From: Shewanella olleyana
Lineage (GTDB): Bacteria; Pseudomonadota; Gammaproteobacteria; Enterobacterales; Shewanellaceae
DNA: 64,000 nt
Assembly: GCF_023283825.1 (NCBI RefSeq)
Contig: NZ_JAKILD010000011.1
Span: 1 to 64,000 of the forward strand
Direction: 5' to 3'
How positions within the stretch are numbered: position 1 is the stretch's first letter; the number at the start of each line of letters is the position of its first letter. Positions 16,337 to 25,708 of the stretch are shown one piece after another. Both the position numbers and the translations under genes were made by a program. Under the pieces are notes generated by a model, which saw nothing but the letters and a program-made list of their open reading frames with translations, ran no database searches and had not been told where the DNA came from.

Positions 16337-16777
16337 ATGTTCAATAAAGTATTAGTCGTTTGTGTTGGTAATATCTGCCGTTCACCTTCAGGAGAGGCTG
16401 CACTTAAACAGTTGCTGCCTAACAAGCACATTGCCTCAGCGGGTATCGCATCAGAAAAAAGTGGTTTAGTGGGTAAACCTGCAGATTCAAATGCAGTAGA
16501 GGTTGCTGCTGAGAATGGTTTAGATATTACTCAACACAAATCACAGCAATTAACACGTGAGCTAGCACAACAATATGATCTAATCTTGGTCATGGAAAAA
16601 GGACATCTTAGTGCTGTAACGGAAATGGTACCCGAAGCTCGTGGTAAAACGATGCTATTTGGACATTGGGAAGGTCAAAAAGATATTCCAGATCCTTATC
16701 GTCAAAGTAGAGAAATGTTTGAAATTGTATATAAAAAAATAAATGAATCTGCAATTTCTTGGGCTAAAAAGCTATAG
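16337..16777 (+). CDS. wzb: Wzb, low-molecular-weight protein-tyrosine phosphatase
   Basis: A 146-residue LMW-PTP. The catalytic P-loop CVGNICRS has nucleophile Cys9 and Arg15, and the general acid is Asp119 in the DPY motif (119-121). It dephosphorylates the tyrosine-rich tail of the Wzc kinase, and the phosphorylation cycle controls polymer assembly and chain length. It lies 20 bp downstream of wza and 102 bp before wzc. Confidence 0.94.
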   Translation: MFNKVLVVCVGNICRSPSGEAALKQLLPNKHIASAGIASEKSGLVGKPADSNAVEVAAENGLDITQHKSQQLTRELAQQYDLILVMEKGHLSAVTEMVPEARGKTMLFGHWEGQKDIPDPYRQSREMFEIVYKKINESAISWAKKL

Positions 16778-16879
16778 AAAATACTTCTATCTAAATAATT
16801 AGTATTCATTTTTAAACTAATTTTAGAAGCTTAGAGAAATGTTTTAGTAATAGGTTGAGTGTAATTTTAGGGTCATATA

Positions 16880-19033
16880 ATGAGTTCAAACGAAAGCCGT
16901 AAACCACAAGAGAATGACGAAATAGATTTAGGGAAGTTATTGCATATACTTCTTTCGGCAAAATGGACTATTGCCTGTATTACATTCCTTTTTTCAGTTA
17001 TTGGCGTAGCCTATGCGTTATTAGCTACTCCGATTTATAAAGCTGATGCACTGTTACAAGTTGAGCAGAAACAAAGTGGAATGTCTGCTTTAGTGGGCGA
17101 AATGGGTGACATGTTCAGCTCGGAATCATCTGCTACAACGGAAATTGAAATCATAAAATCAAGAATGATCCTTGGAGAAACTGTTAATAAATTAAACTTG
17201 GACATTGTTGTAGAACCTAATTACTTTCCGGTCGTCGGTAAAGGCATTGCTCGTCTTACTAGCAATCAGCACTCAATAGATATTGCTCGGTTTGAGATCG
17301 CAATTAGTCATGAGGATACAACATTTACTCTTGAAGTTACTGATGCTGAAGGTCAATATAATCTAATTGATGAAGTAGGCGATACAATTCTTTCAGGTAA
17401 AGTTGATGAGTTATCAGAAAATGGTGACTTTAAGTTATTTGTTAGGAGCTTATCAGCACATGAGGGAGATGAATTTACATTGTCTCTTCAGAATAAGTTA
17501 AGAGCTATTCAAGATATCAAATCAAATTTAGGCATTTCTGAGCGTGGAAAACAAAGTGGGATTTTAGAACTTTCTTATACAGGTGAGAGGCGCTCAAAAA
17601 TAGAAGCAGTTTTAAATGACATAAGCCAAAATTATTTTTTACAGAATATCGCGCGTAATTCAGCAGAAGCTGAAAAAAGTTTAGCTTTTTTAAACGAACA
17701 TTTACCTGGAATCAAAGGAGAGCTATCAGTAGCAGAAGATACTTTAAATGGTTTCAGGCAAAAGAATGAATCAATTGACTTAGGTTTAGAAGCACAGTCA
17801 ATTCTAAAGGTTATGGTTGAGCTAGAAGCTCAAATGAACGAATTAACGTTCAAAGAAACAGAAATCAGCCAACGCTTTACTAAAGAACATCCCGCCTATA
17901 TTTCACTGTTAGATAAACGGACCACGCTTGAGGGTGAGAGAGATAGGCTGAACCGTCAAATTCAAAAACTACCCAAAACGCAACGTGAAGTGTTGCGGAT
18001 GACTCGTGATGTAGAAGTAAATCAACAAATATACATTCAATTACTCAATAAAGTACAAGAATTAAACATACTCAAAGCGGGTACTGTAGGTAATGTACGT
18101 ATTTTAGATAATGCGCAATCGGCTCTATTACCCATTAAACCTAAAAAGCCCTTGATTGTAGTTTTAGCCACAATGCTAGGGGCAATGATAGCTATTGCTG
18201 GAGTATTAATTCAGGCTGCTTTTAATCGCGGTGTAAAGTCTCCAGACGAGATTGAGGCTTTAGGGTTAGCTGTATATGCAACTGTACCTAAATCTGAGGT
18301 TCAAAATAAGCGGGATTTAATTTTCGGCAAGTCTAAAAAACGTTCACGAACTGGGTTAGAAGAAAATTTATTGGCATACTCTAACCCTGAAGATTTATCA
18401 ATAGAAGCTCTACGAGGACTTAGAACCAGTCTTCACTTTGCCATGATGGAAGCAAAAAATAATATCATTTCAATTTCTGGTCCATCACCAGGAATTGGTA
18501 AATCATTTGTATCAGCAAACCTTGCAACAATCATCGCCCAGTCTGGTCAAAAGGTGTTAGTCGTAGATGCTGATATGCGTAAAGGTTATATGCAACGTCA
18601 CTTTGGATTAGTTTATGAAAATGGCTTATCTGAATACCTATCTGGAAAATTGGCCCTAGAACAAGTAATAGATAAAAATGTTATTGAAAACCTAGATGTT
18701 TTAACCCGTGGTATTGTGCCGCCGAATCCTGCCGAATTATTAATGCATGAAAGATTTACTGAATTTATGGATTGGGCAAATAAAAATTATGATTTTATCG
18801 TAATAGATACGCCTCCTGTTTTAGCTGTAACCGATGCATCAATTATTGCTCGTCAATCAGGAACGACTTTAATGGTCGTAAAGTATGATCAAAATGCAGC
18901 TAAAGAAATCGATGTTGCCAATAGCAGGTTTGAACAGTCAGGAATTAAAGTCGCTGGGACTATTTTGAATATGGTTGAACAATCAGGCTCAAGTTATAAT
19001 TATGGCTATTATAATTATAGTTATAAAAGTTAA
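16880..19033 (+). CDS. wzc: Wzc, tyrosine autokinase / polysaccharide co-polymerase
   Basis: A 717-residue inner-membrane protein. It has an N-terminal Wzz domain with a first membrane helix near 33-53, a long periplasmic coiled-coil region and a second helix near 425-445. The cytoplasmic BY-kinase domain has Walker A-like SGPSPGIGKS, then VLVVDADMRKG (A') and FIVIDTPP (Walker B). The last 12 residues (YNYGYYNYSYKS) contain six tyrosines, the usual autophosphorylation cluster. With Wza it spans the envelope, and with Wzb it forms the regulatory phosphorylation cycle of the Wzy-dependent pathway. Confidence 0.95.
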   Translation: MSSNESRKPQENDEIDLGKLLHILLSAKWTIACITFLFSVIGVAYALLATPIYKADALLQVEQKQSGMSALVGEMGDMFSSESSATTEIEIIKSRMILGETVNKLNLDIVVEPNYFPVVGKGIARLTSNQHSIDIARFEIAISHEDTTFTLEVTDAEGQYNLIDEVGDTILSGKVDELSENGDFKLFVRSLSAHEGDEFTLSLQNKLRAIQDIKSNLGISERGKQSGILELSYTGERRSKIEAVLNDISQNYFLQNIARNSAEAEKSLAFLNEHLPGIKGELSVAEDTLNGFRQKNESIDLGLEAQSILKVMVELEAQMNELTFKETEISQRFTKEHPAYISLLDKRTTLEGERDRLNRQIQKLPKTQREVLRMTRDVEVNQQIYIQLLNKVQELNILKAGTVGNVRILDNAQSALLPIKPKKPLIVVLATMLGAMIAIAGVLIQAAFNRGVKSPDEIEALGLAVYATVPKSEVQNKRDLIFGKSKKRSRTGLEENLLAYSNPEDLSIEALRGLRTSLHFAMMEAKNNIISISGPSPGIGKSFVSANLATIIAQSGQKVLVVDADMRKGYMQRHFGLVYENGLSEYLSGKLALEQVIDKNVIENLDVLTRGIVPPNPAELLMHERFTEFMDWANKNYDFIVIDTPPVLAVTDASIIARQSGTTLMVVKYDQNAAKEIDVANSRFEQSGIKVAGTILNMVEQSGSSYNYGYYNYSYKS

Positions 19034-19102
19034 CCCTATATTTATAACTGTTAATTAGTTTAAAACTTATTAACAAATATGGGGAAGCTTATAAACCAAT
19101 AT

Positions 19103-19137
19103 AATTAAGAGGCAGTGTAAAGCACTGCCTCTTAATT
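19103..19137. terminator. 15-bp perfect hairpin after wzc
   Basis: AATTAAGAGGCAGTG (19103-19117) pairs perfectly with CACTGCCTCTTAATT (19123-19137) around a 5-base loop. There is no T run on either strand after the stem; the plus strand continues with AAAAAATAC. It therefore resembles a terminator or attenuator core, or an RNA-processing or stability hairpin between the wza-wzb-wzc genes and the sugar genes, rather than a standard terminator. Confidence 0.55.
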
Positions 19138-19229
19138 AAAAAATACTCTCAAAATAGATGTTCGACCAAGATAGATAATTACTAGTTCAATTCTGAAACA
19201 AATCATTAAAACTTTATATGGAAAATACT

Positions 19230-20510
19230 ATGAGCTTTTCATTAGACACCCTGGATGTGGGTGTAATCGGCTTAGGATATGTTGGCTTACCTTTAGCTGT
19301 TGAATTTGGTAAAAAATACCGCACCACAGGTTTTGATATCAATCAGCCGAGAGTACAAGAGTTAATTAGTGGAAAAGATTCAACTCTAGAATGTTCTCCA
19401 GAAGAGCTCAGAGAAGCACATAATTTGAAGTTCTCTTCTTCACTTAGTGATATAAAGCAGTGTAACTTTTACATTGTAACTGTCCCGACTCCAATCGATG
19501 ATAACAATGCCCCAGACTTGACTCCGCTTCAAAAAGCCTCTGAAGCATTGAGTTCGATTATTTCTAAAGGTGACATCGTTGTATTTGAGTCGACGGTATA
19601 CCCAGGGGCTACAGAAGAAGTTTGCATCCCTATTATAGAAAAAGGTTCTGGACTGATTTTTAATCAAGATTTTTTTGCTGGTTACAGCCCTGAGAGAATT
19701 AATCCAGGCGATAAAGTTAACCGTTTAACAACTATTATAAAAATTACATCTGGTTCAAACTCAGAGACTGCAAACTTTGTAGATTCTGTATATAAGTCGA
19801 TTGTTACAGCTGGAACACATAAAGCATCATCTATCAAAGTAGCTGAGGCTGCAAAAGTTATTGAAAACACACAACGTGATTTGAATATCGCTATCATTAA
19901 TGAGTTTGCGAAGATATTTAATAAATTAAATATTGATACTGAAGAAGTACTAAAAGCTGCTGGAACCAAATGGAATTTTCTACCATTTAAACCAGGGCTT
20001 GTTGGTGGACACTGCATTAGCGTAGATCCTTATTACTTAACTTATAAAGCTAAAGAGGTTGGCTATCAACCTGAAGTAATCCTTGCTGGACGAAGGATTA
20101 ATGACGGGATGGGCAGCTACGTTGCAACGCAAATGGTTAAAAAGATTTCAAGCAAGAAAATTCATATTGATGAAGCAAAAGTTCTCATTATGGGCTTTAC
20201 GTTTAAAGGTGATTGCCCAGATGTGAGAAATACTAAAGTTATCGAAATTGTCAAAGAACTTGAGAGCTTTAATATAAATGTTGATATATATGATAATTGG
20301 GCTGACCCAGCAGAAGTCAAGCATGAGTACGGAGTTGAACTCATAAGTGAATTGAAACAAGAGCATTACGATGGTGTGATATTAGCCGTAGATCATAGTG
20401 AGTTAAAAAATAAAGGGATAGAGGAAGTTCGAAAGCTTTGTCGCCCTAATCATGTTGTATACGATGTAAAATACGTATTTGGGACTGAAGACGCTGATAT
20501 TCGTCTATAA
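19230..20510 (+). CDS. wbpA: UDP-N-acetyl-D-glucosamine 6-dehydrogenase (WbpA/TviB type)
   Basis: A UDP-sugar dehydrogenase of about 426 residues. The N-terminal Rossmann motif is [17 protein letters not shown], with TVPTPID downstream. The catalytic Cys lies in [12 protein letters not shown] (about residue 261), and a C-terminal NAD/UDP-sugar domain begins near [16 protein letters not shown]. It oxidises UDP-GlcNAc to UDP-GlcNAcA. The identity is supported by the next three genes, wbpB, wbpD and wbpE, which finish UDP-GlcNAc(3NAc)A. An in-frame ATG at 19218 would add four residues. I prefer 19230 because a GGA sits at the right distance upstream. Confidence 0.9.
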   Translation: MSFSLDTLDVGVIGLGYVGLPLAVEFGKKYRTTGFDINQPRVQELISGKDSTLECSPEELREAHNLKFSSSLSDIKQCNFYIVTVPTPIDDNNAPDLTPLQKASEALSSIISKGDIVVFESTVYPGATEEVCIPIIEKGSGLIFNQDFFAGYSPERINPGDKVNRLTTIIKITSGSNSETANFVDSVYKSIVTAGTHKASSIKVAEAAKVIENTQRDLNIAIINEFAKIFNKLNIDTEEVLKAAGTKWNFLPFKPGLVGGHCISVDPYYLTYKAKEVGYQPEVILAGRRINDGMGSYVATQMVKKISSKKIHIDEAKVLIMGFTFKGDCPDVRNTKVIEIVKELESFNINVDIYDNWADPAEVKHEYGVELISELKQEHYDGVILAVDHSELKNKGIEEVRKLCRPNHVVYDVKYVFGTEDADIRL

Positions 20511-20522
20511 AGGAATTTTTTC

Positions 20523-21467
20523 ATGAAGAAATTTGCGCTAATTGGAGCTGGTGGTTACATAGCTCCTAGACATTTGAATGCAATAAAAGCCACTGGTAAT
20601 GAACTAGTTGTAGCTATGGATGTTAATGACTCAGTTGGGATTATGGATAGCCATTTCCCAGATGCTGAATTTTTTACTGAATTTGAACACTTTGAAGCTT
20701 ATGTTGAAGATGAAATGCTAAAAGGAAATAAATTAGATTTCGTAGCAATTTGTTCACCAAACTATCTACATGCTCCACATATGAAGTTTGCCCTAAAGCA
20801 TGGGATTGATGTTATTTGTGAAAAGCCATTAGTACTGAGTTCTTCAGAAATTGATACATTAAAAATTTATGAAGAAAAATATGATGCCAAAGTGAACAGT
20901 ATTCTTCAATTGCGTTTACACCCTTCAATTATAGCTCTTCGTAATAAAGTTCAGAACAGCTCCTCTGATGAAGTATTCGATGTTGAGTTAACTTATATGA
21001 CATCTCGTGGGAAATGGTATTTAAAGTCCTGGAAAGGAGCTGATGAGAAGTCTGGTGGTGTTGCGACAAATGTAGGCGTTCATTTTTTCGATATGCTCCA
21101 TTTTATTTTCGGTGATATCAAGTTCAATGAAATACATTATAAAGATGAACAAACTGTCTCAGGTTATTTAGAGTATGAACGAGCACGAGTTAAATGGTTC
21201 TTATCTATTGATGCCAATAACTTGCCTGAAAATGCTGTTCAAGGTGAGAAGAAAACGTATCGAAGCATTATGATTGGTGAAGAAGAATTGGAATTTTCTG
21301 GTGGGTTTACTGATTTGCACACACAGAGCTACGAAAATGTACTCAATGGAAATGGTTACGGATTAGAAGATAATCGAACAGCAATTGAAACTGTTGAGAA
21401 AATTCGTGAACAACCAATTGTTGATAATGTTGAGCACTATCATCCGCTTATGTCGAAATTAATCTAG
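20523..21467 (+). CDS. wbpB: UDP-GlcNAcA 3-dehydrogenase (WbpB, Gfo/Idh/MocA family)
   Basis: A 314-residue NAD-dependent oxidoreductase: Rossmann motif FALIGAGGYIAPRHL at the start, CSPNYLHAPH, and VICEKPLV, the EKP motif of the Gfo/Idh/MocA family. The catalytic-domain motif GGVATNVGVHFFDML is present at about 180-194. It oxidises C3 of UDP-GlcNAcA to the 3-keto sugar, which WbpE then aminates. In the studied WbpB enzymes the NADH stays bound and is recycled with 2-oxoglutarate. It lies 12 bp after wbpA. Confidence 0.9.
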   Translation: MKKFALIGAGGYIAPRHLNAIKATGNELVVAMDVNDSVGIMDSHFPDAEFFTEFEHFEAYVEDEMLKGNKLDFVAICSPNYLHAPHMKFALKHGIDVICEKPLVLSSSEIDTLKIYEEKYDAKVNSILQLRLHPSIIALRNKVQNSSSDEVFDVELTYMTSRGKWYLKSWKGADEKSGGVATNVGVHFFDMLHFIFGDIKFNEIHYKDEQTVSGYLEYERARVKWFLSIDANNLPENAVQGEKKTYRSIMIGEEELEFSGGFTDLHTQSYENVLNGNGYGLEDNRTAIETVEKIREQPIVDNVEHYHPLMSKLI

Positions 21468-21491
21468 AAAGACTTTAAAGGCCTACAAAAA

Positions 21492-22082
21492 ATGAATTAT
21501 ATGAAACACGAAACAGCAATAGTTGATGAAGGTGCAGTTATTGGTTGTGACTCTAGAGTCTGGCATTGGGCTCACATTTGCGCTGGTGCAATAATTGGTG
21601 AAAGAGTGTCATTAGGTCAAAATGTTTTTGTAGGCAATAAAGTAACTATCGGTAATAAGTGTAAAATTCAAAACAATGTGTCAGTTTACGATAATGTACA
21701 CCTTGAAGAAGGTGTATTCTGTGGACCTAGTATGGTTTTTACTAATGTATATAACCCCCGTTCGCTTATAGAACGTAAAGATGAATATTTAGATACTTTA
21801 GTAAAAAAAGGTGCGTCACTGGGGGCTAACTGTACAATCGTTTGCGGTGTAACAATTGGGGAATATGCTTTTGTTGGTGCAGGTTCAGTCGTTAATAAGG
21901 ACGTGAAACCATATGCTTTAGTTGTTGGAGTTCCAGCAAAGCAAATTGGTTGGATGAGTGCGTATGGTGAGAAATTGAATCTACCTTTAACGGGGAATTC
22001 TGTTAGCACTATTTGTGAGCATACTGGCGACCTTTATAAGTTGGCGGAAGGAATAGTGATAAGAGAAGAAAGTGTAAAATGA
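21492..22082 (+). CDS. wbpD: UDP-3-amino-sugar N-acetyltransferase (WbpD)
   Basis: A 196-residue left-handed beta-helix acyltransferase. It is built from hexapeptide repeats of the [19 protein letters not shown] type, with the loop FTNVYNPRS and the later VGAGSVV and GVPAK motifs typical of WbpD/WlbB enzymes. It acetylates the 3-amino group of UDP-GlcNAc(3NH2)A with acetyl-CoA. The ATG at 21492 has an AAAGG about ten bases upstream. Its stop overlaps the wbpE start (ATGA), so the two are translationally coupled. Confidence 0.92.
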   Translation: MNYMKHETAIVDEGAVIGCDSRVWHWAHICAGAIIGERVSLGQNVFVGNKVTIGNKCKIQNNVSVYDNVHLEEGVFCGPSMVFTNVYNPRSLIERKDEYLDTLVKKGASLGANCTIVCGVTIGEYAFVGAGSVVNKDVKPYALVVGVPAKQIGWMSAYGEKLNLPLTGNSVSTICEHTGDLYKLAEGIVIREESVK

Positions 22083-23176
22083 ATAAAAATATACAGTTTA
22101 TTGACTTGAAAGCCCAATATGAACATCTTAAAACTCGAATTGATAAGCGCATTCAGGAAGTTCTTAACCATGGAAAATACATCATGGGACCTGAAGTTTT
22201 TGAATTAGAACAAAAACTGGCCGAATTTGTAGGTGTTAAGCATGCGATTACATGTGCAAATGGAACCGATGCTTTGAGTTTAGCGTTGATGGTTTTGAAT
22301 ATTAAAGATGGTGATGCAGTATTTTGCCCTACCTTTACTTTTTTCGCTACAGCTGAAGTTGTTGCTTTTGCAAAAGCGACTCCTGTATTTGTCGACTCGG
22401 ATCCAGTTACATTTAATATTTGTCCAAAGCATCTTGAAAAACAAATACAAAAAACAATCGCAGAAGGTCAAATTGTGCCTAAGGCTATAATTGCAGTTGA
22501 TCTTTTTGGCTTACCTGCAAATTATCCACAACTGGAAGCTATTGCAAAAAAATATAATTTAAGACTAATCGAAGATGCAGCGCAAGGGTTTGGTGGCTCA
22601 ATTGAACGTAAGCGAGCGGGAAGTTTTGGGGACATTGCAACTACTAGTTTTTTCCCAGCTAAGCCACTAGGCTGTTACGGTGATGGAGGGGCTATTTTCA
22701 CAGATAATGATGAATATGCAGAATTAGTTAAATCATACCGCGTGCATGGTAAAGGCTCTAATAAATACGACAATGTAAGAATTGGTATGAACAGTCGTTT
22801 AGATACAATACAGGCAGCAATTCTTTTAGAAAAATTAGAAGAGTTCCCAATCGAATTAGTTAATAGAAATAACACTGCCAGTAAATACCAAGACAAGCTA
22901 TCTAAAAAAGTTATAACTCCCACAGTTCCAGATGGATATTTCAGTTCTTGGGCGCAATATACTGTACAGTCTGAAGAAAGGGAACTCTTAAGTATGGAGT
23001 TAAAAGACATAAATGTACCGACAATGGTTTATTACGGTACGTGTATGCATCTACAAACTGCGTTTGCTTATTTGAACTATAAAGAAGGCGATTTTCCTAT
23101 TGCTGAGAACCTGTCGCGAAATGTATTAAGTTTACCAATGCACGGTTATTTGCCTGACGATTTGAACTATATCTAA
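22079..23176 (+). CDS. wbpE: UDP-3-keto-sugar aminotransferase (WbpE, DegT/DnrJ/EryC1 family)
   Basis: A 365-residue PLP-dependent aminotransferase starting [14 protein letters not shown]. It has [23 protein letters not shown], and the PLP-binding Lys in [15 protein letters not shown] (about residue 199). It transfers an amino group from glutamate to the 3-keto intermediate. The C-terminus is slightly short: the frame stops right after [12 protein letters not shown], at the edge of a three-copy octamer repeat. Related proteins carry a last helix here, and a one-base shift would continue as IKAVKQ. Catalytic residues are intact, so the enzyme is probably active. Confidence 0.9.
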   Translation: MNKNIQFIDLKAQYEHLKTRIDKRIQEVLNHGKYIMGPEVFELEQKLAEFVGVKHAITCANGTDALSLALMVLNIKDGDAVFCPTFTFFATAEVVAFAKATPVFVDSDPVTFNICPKHLEKQIQKTIAEGQIVPKAIIAVDLFGLPANYPQLEAIAKKYNLRLIEDAAQGFGGSIERKRAGSFGDIATTSFFPAKPLGCYGDGGAIFTDNDEYAELVKSYRVHGKGSNKYDNVRIGMNSRLDTIQAAILLEKLEEFPIELVNRNNTASKYQDKLSKKVITPTVPDGYFSSWAQYTVQSEERELLSMELKDINVPTMVYYGTCMHLQTAFAYLNYKEGDFPIAENLSRNVLSLPMHGYLPDDLNYI

Positions 23177-23197
23177 AGCAGTAAAGCAGTAAAGCAG
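23174..23197 (+). repeat. Octamer tandem repeat (TAAAGCAG) x3
   Basis: Three perfect copies of TAAAGCAG at the very end of wbpE. The first copy supplies the stop codon (23174-23176). Confidence 0.9.
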
Positions 23198-23212
23198 TTA
23201 TAAAGGCATAGA

Positions 23213-24442
23213 ATGAAAAGAAAAGTTCTAACACTAGTATCTGGTGTAATGTCCGCACAAGTGATTACTATATTAGCTATGCCTGTAATTTCTAGGATTT
23301 ACAGCCCTGAAGATATAGGTGCCATTTCATTATTAATCACAGTTTTTAGTTTGGTATCTTCTGTTGCTGCACTTAGGTATGACTCAGTTATTATTGTAGC
23401 TAATAAAAAATCGGAAAAAATGCTGGCACTGCAATGTGGTGTGTTTTTTACAATTTTGACCTCTATATTAACAACTGTAGTTACCTTTTTTGTTATACAA
23501 AATGGATACGGTGGTTTTGGTGTATTTCCATTGTGGGCATGTATTGCTATCGGTGTATGTATTTTATTTGAAGCTATATTTTTATTACTTAGATCAATAT
23601 TGTTAAGTAATGAAAACGTTAAACCTATCAGGAATGCAACTTTATCACGGTCAATATACTATGCATTATCTCGAATAGTTTTAGGTTTTAGTGGATTGCA
23701 TCTAGTAGGTTTGATTATATCTGAAATAATAAGAACAGTAGCGTCTATGGGGCAGTTACTTCGTTATGTGAACCTATCAATTTTATCTAAAGTTTTATCC
23801 ATAAAATATTATAAAACTTTCATCAAAAAATATATTGATTTTCAAAAATTTGAGTTGCCTTCAATTCTTTTAAATCAAATCGGACTCGCTTTACCTATAA
23901 TTTGTATATCTAGCCTATTTGGCGCTAAACAAGCAGGATATTTTGCTTTTGCAAAGCTATTAGTTGCAATTCCGAGTTCGCAAATAGGTAAATCTTTTTC
24001 TGACGTTTATCAGATTGAAATAGCCAAACTTTATAATCGAGACAATTTAAAGCTAAAAAGCTTGTTTTTTGAAAATCTAAAGAAGTTAGCTATATATGGT
24101 GGAATTGTTTATATAGCAATAATGATATTAGCAAAACCAATGGTTCCAATTATTTTTGGCGACGAATGGGTCGATATGGCGACAGTTTGTGTTCTTATTT
24201 CACCATGGTTATATGGCAGTTTTGTTGCAGGTGCTTTGAGTAGAACACTAATCGTTTTAAGAGCTCAAAAGGTAAAGCTGATTTATGATTCTTTGTTAGT
24301 CATATTAATTTCAGCGACATACTATGTCTCTAAAGTATATTTTTTAAGCTTTTTTGAATATGTAGTCTTATTATCAGTGGTTGGTTTTTTATTGTATGGT
24401 ATATATTTGACAATCATTTCAGTAGTTGTAAAGCGTTGTTAA
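23213..24442 (+). CDS. wzx: Polysaccharide flippase (Wzx-like, MATE/MOP superfamily)
   Basis: A 409-residue polytopic protein with about 12 hydrophobic helices. The N-terminus (VSGVMSAQVITILAMPVISRIYSPEDIGAISLL) has the pattern of the polysaccharide_synt / RfbX family. Such proteins flip undecaprenyl-diphosphate-linked repeat units to the periplasmic face. It is the only flippase candidate of locus B and is directly followed by a polymerase candidate, as expected for a Wzx/Wzy pathway. Confidence 0.88.
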   Translation: MKRKVLTLVSGVMSAQVITILAMPVISRIYSPEDIGAISLLITVFSLVSSVAALRYDSVIIVANKKSEKMLALQCGVFFTILTSILTTVVTFFVIQNGYGGFGVFPLWACIAIGVCILFEAIFLLLRSILLSNENVKPIRNATLSRSIYYALSRIVLGFSGLHLVGLIISEIIRTVASMGQLLRYVNLSILSKVLSIKYYKTFIKKYIDFQKFELPSILLNQIGLALPIICISSLFGAKQAGYFAFAKLLVAIPSSQIGKSFSDVYQIEIAKLYNRDNLKLKSLFFENLKKLAIYGGIVYIAIMILAKPMVPIIFGDEWVDMATVCVLISPWLYGSFVAGALSRTLIVLRAQKVKLIYDSLLVILISATYYVSKVYFLSFFEYVVLLSVVGFLLYGIYLTIISVVVKRC

Positions 24443-24498
24443 GTATTGATTGTGAAATGAGTAAAGAAGTGTACATATTCTAATAATATGGGTTATAA

Positions 24499-25662
24499 AT
24501 GATTAAACAATTTATATTTAGTCTTATTATTGCAGGCTTTATATCTTCAGGGTTAATAAAAGCAAGCTTAAGTTGGTTTACTAATTTTGATTTTACTGTT
24601 GTGTTTGCTTTAGCTGTGGTTTCTATAATTTTATTATCTTTAATTTCTAAGAAAATTAGAATTAGTGGAAAGCAATTTTTGATGATTTTTATTTTGCTAT
24701 TGTTTTATATGTATTTGTCAATAAGTGTTATTTTTTCTTTGTCAGAAGATTACTCTTACAGAAAATTACTCGCTAGCTTTTCACATGTCTTTGTTATTTT
24801 GTTTCCTATAATTATATTAGTTCGTGTGAAGCATACATTGTTTTTTATTTCTTGTTTTGCCGTTCTTAGCGGCATCGTATCAGTTTATTTTAGGATGAAT
24901 GTTTCTTATGGTAATATTCCTGAAAGTATACTAGGGCTTTACCTTAATAGTGGCTTGTTTATAGGTATGGTCTTTTTACTAACTTTTTATGAAAATTTTA
25001 CTGGGAAACTTTTTTTTAGAATTGTTACATTGATTTTATTAATAATGTTGGGCGCTCGTGGACCATTAATTTTCTGTATAATGACCCTTTTCATTTTTCA
25101 GTTTAAAGAATTATATCCAATAACTAAGGTAAGATTTAAAATTGATAAGAAAAAAATTATTTATACTGTGTTGTCATTTATTCTAATTCCTTTTTTTGTC
25201 TTTTTTATTTTACAAAACTTCGATGTAACTAATGCGCTTTTACAAGTTGATAGGACTGTAGATAGGTTGTTAAGGTTTTTGAATGATGATATGGGTAACT
25301 CAATTACTGCAAGGGCAGATTATTTTAATATAGCTCTTGAAATGTTTTTTGAAAAACCTATGTTGGGGCATGGTTTCGGAAGTTTTTCTATTTATGTGAC
25401 AGGCGTTGATGGAAGACTATATCCACATAATATTATTCTGGAACTCTTAGCTGAAACAGGATTAATTGGTTTAATCTTGTTTATCTCCTTTATAACTATT
25501 TTTATCACCTCAGCTAATCAAAAAATATCATTCTATGTCATTCTAGTTTTTTTCACTTTGAATCTCATGAAAAGTTATTCTTATGAAGATTTAAGGGCAT
25601 TCCTTGGAGTACTTGCTATCCTTGCTTATGGAATTAGAGACAAAGCAAGAAATGTAGATTGA
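24499..25662 (+). CDS. wzy: Polysaccharide polymerase (Wzy / O-antigen ligase-like)
   Basis: A 387-residue, very hydrophobic protein with about 10-11 membrane segments. The large periplasmic loop contains ITARADYFNIALEMFFEKPM, then GHGFGSF and PHNIILELLAETGLIGL, the hallmark of the Wzy_C / O-antigen ligase-like family (HN...E...E.G..G). It is expected to polymerise the repeat units delivered by Wzx. A ligase (WaaL) shares the fold, but the position between wzx and glycosyltransferases favours a polymerase. Base composition is visibly more AT-rich than in the flanking biosynthetic genes. Confidence 0.83.
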   Translation: MIKQFIFSLIIAGFISSGLIKASLSWFTNFDFTVVFALAVVSIILLSLISKKIRISGKQFLMIFILLLFYMYLSISVIFSLSEDYSYRKLLASFSHVFVILFPIIILVRVKHTLFFISCFAVLSGIVSVYFRMNVSYGNIPESILGLYLNSGLFIGMVFLLTFYENFTGKLFFRIVTLILLIMLGARGPLIFCIMTLFIFQFKELYPITKVRFKIDKKKIIYTVLSFILIPFFVFFILQNFDVTNALLQVDRTVDRLLRFLNDDMGNSITARADYFNIALEMFFEKPMLGHGFGSFSIYVTGVDGRLYPHNIILELLAETGLIGLILFISFITIFITSANQKISFYVILVFFTLNLMKSYSYEDLRAFLGVLAILAYGIRDKARNVD

Positions 25663-25708
25663 ATTTCAATAAACGCTTACTTTATACCACCTTTAAAGAT
25701 TTAACAAT

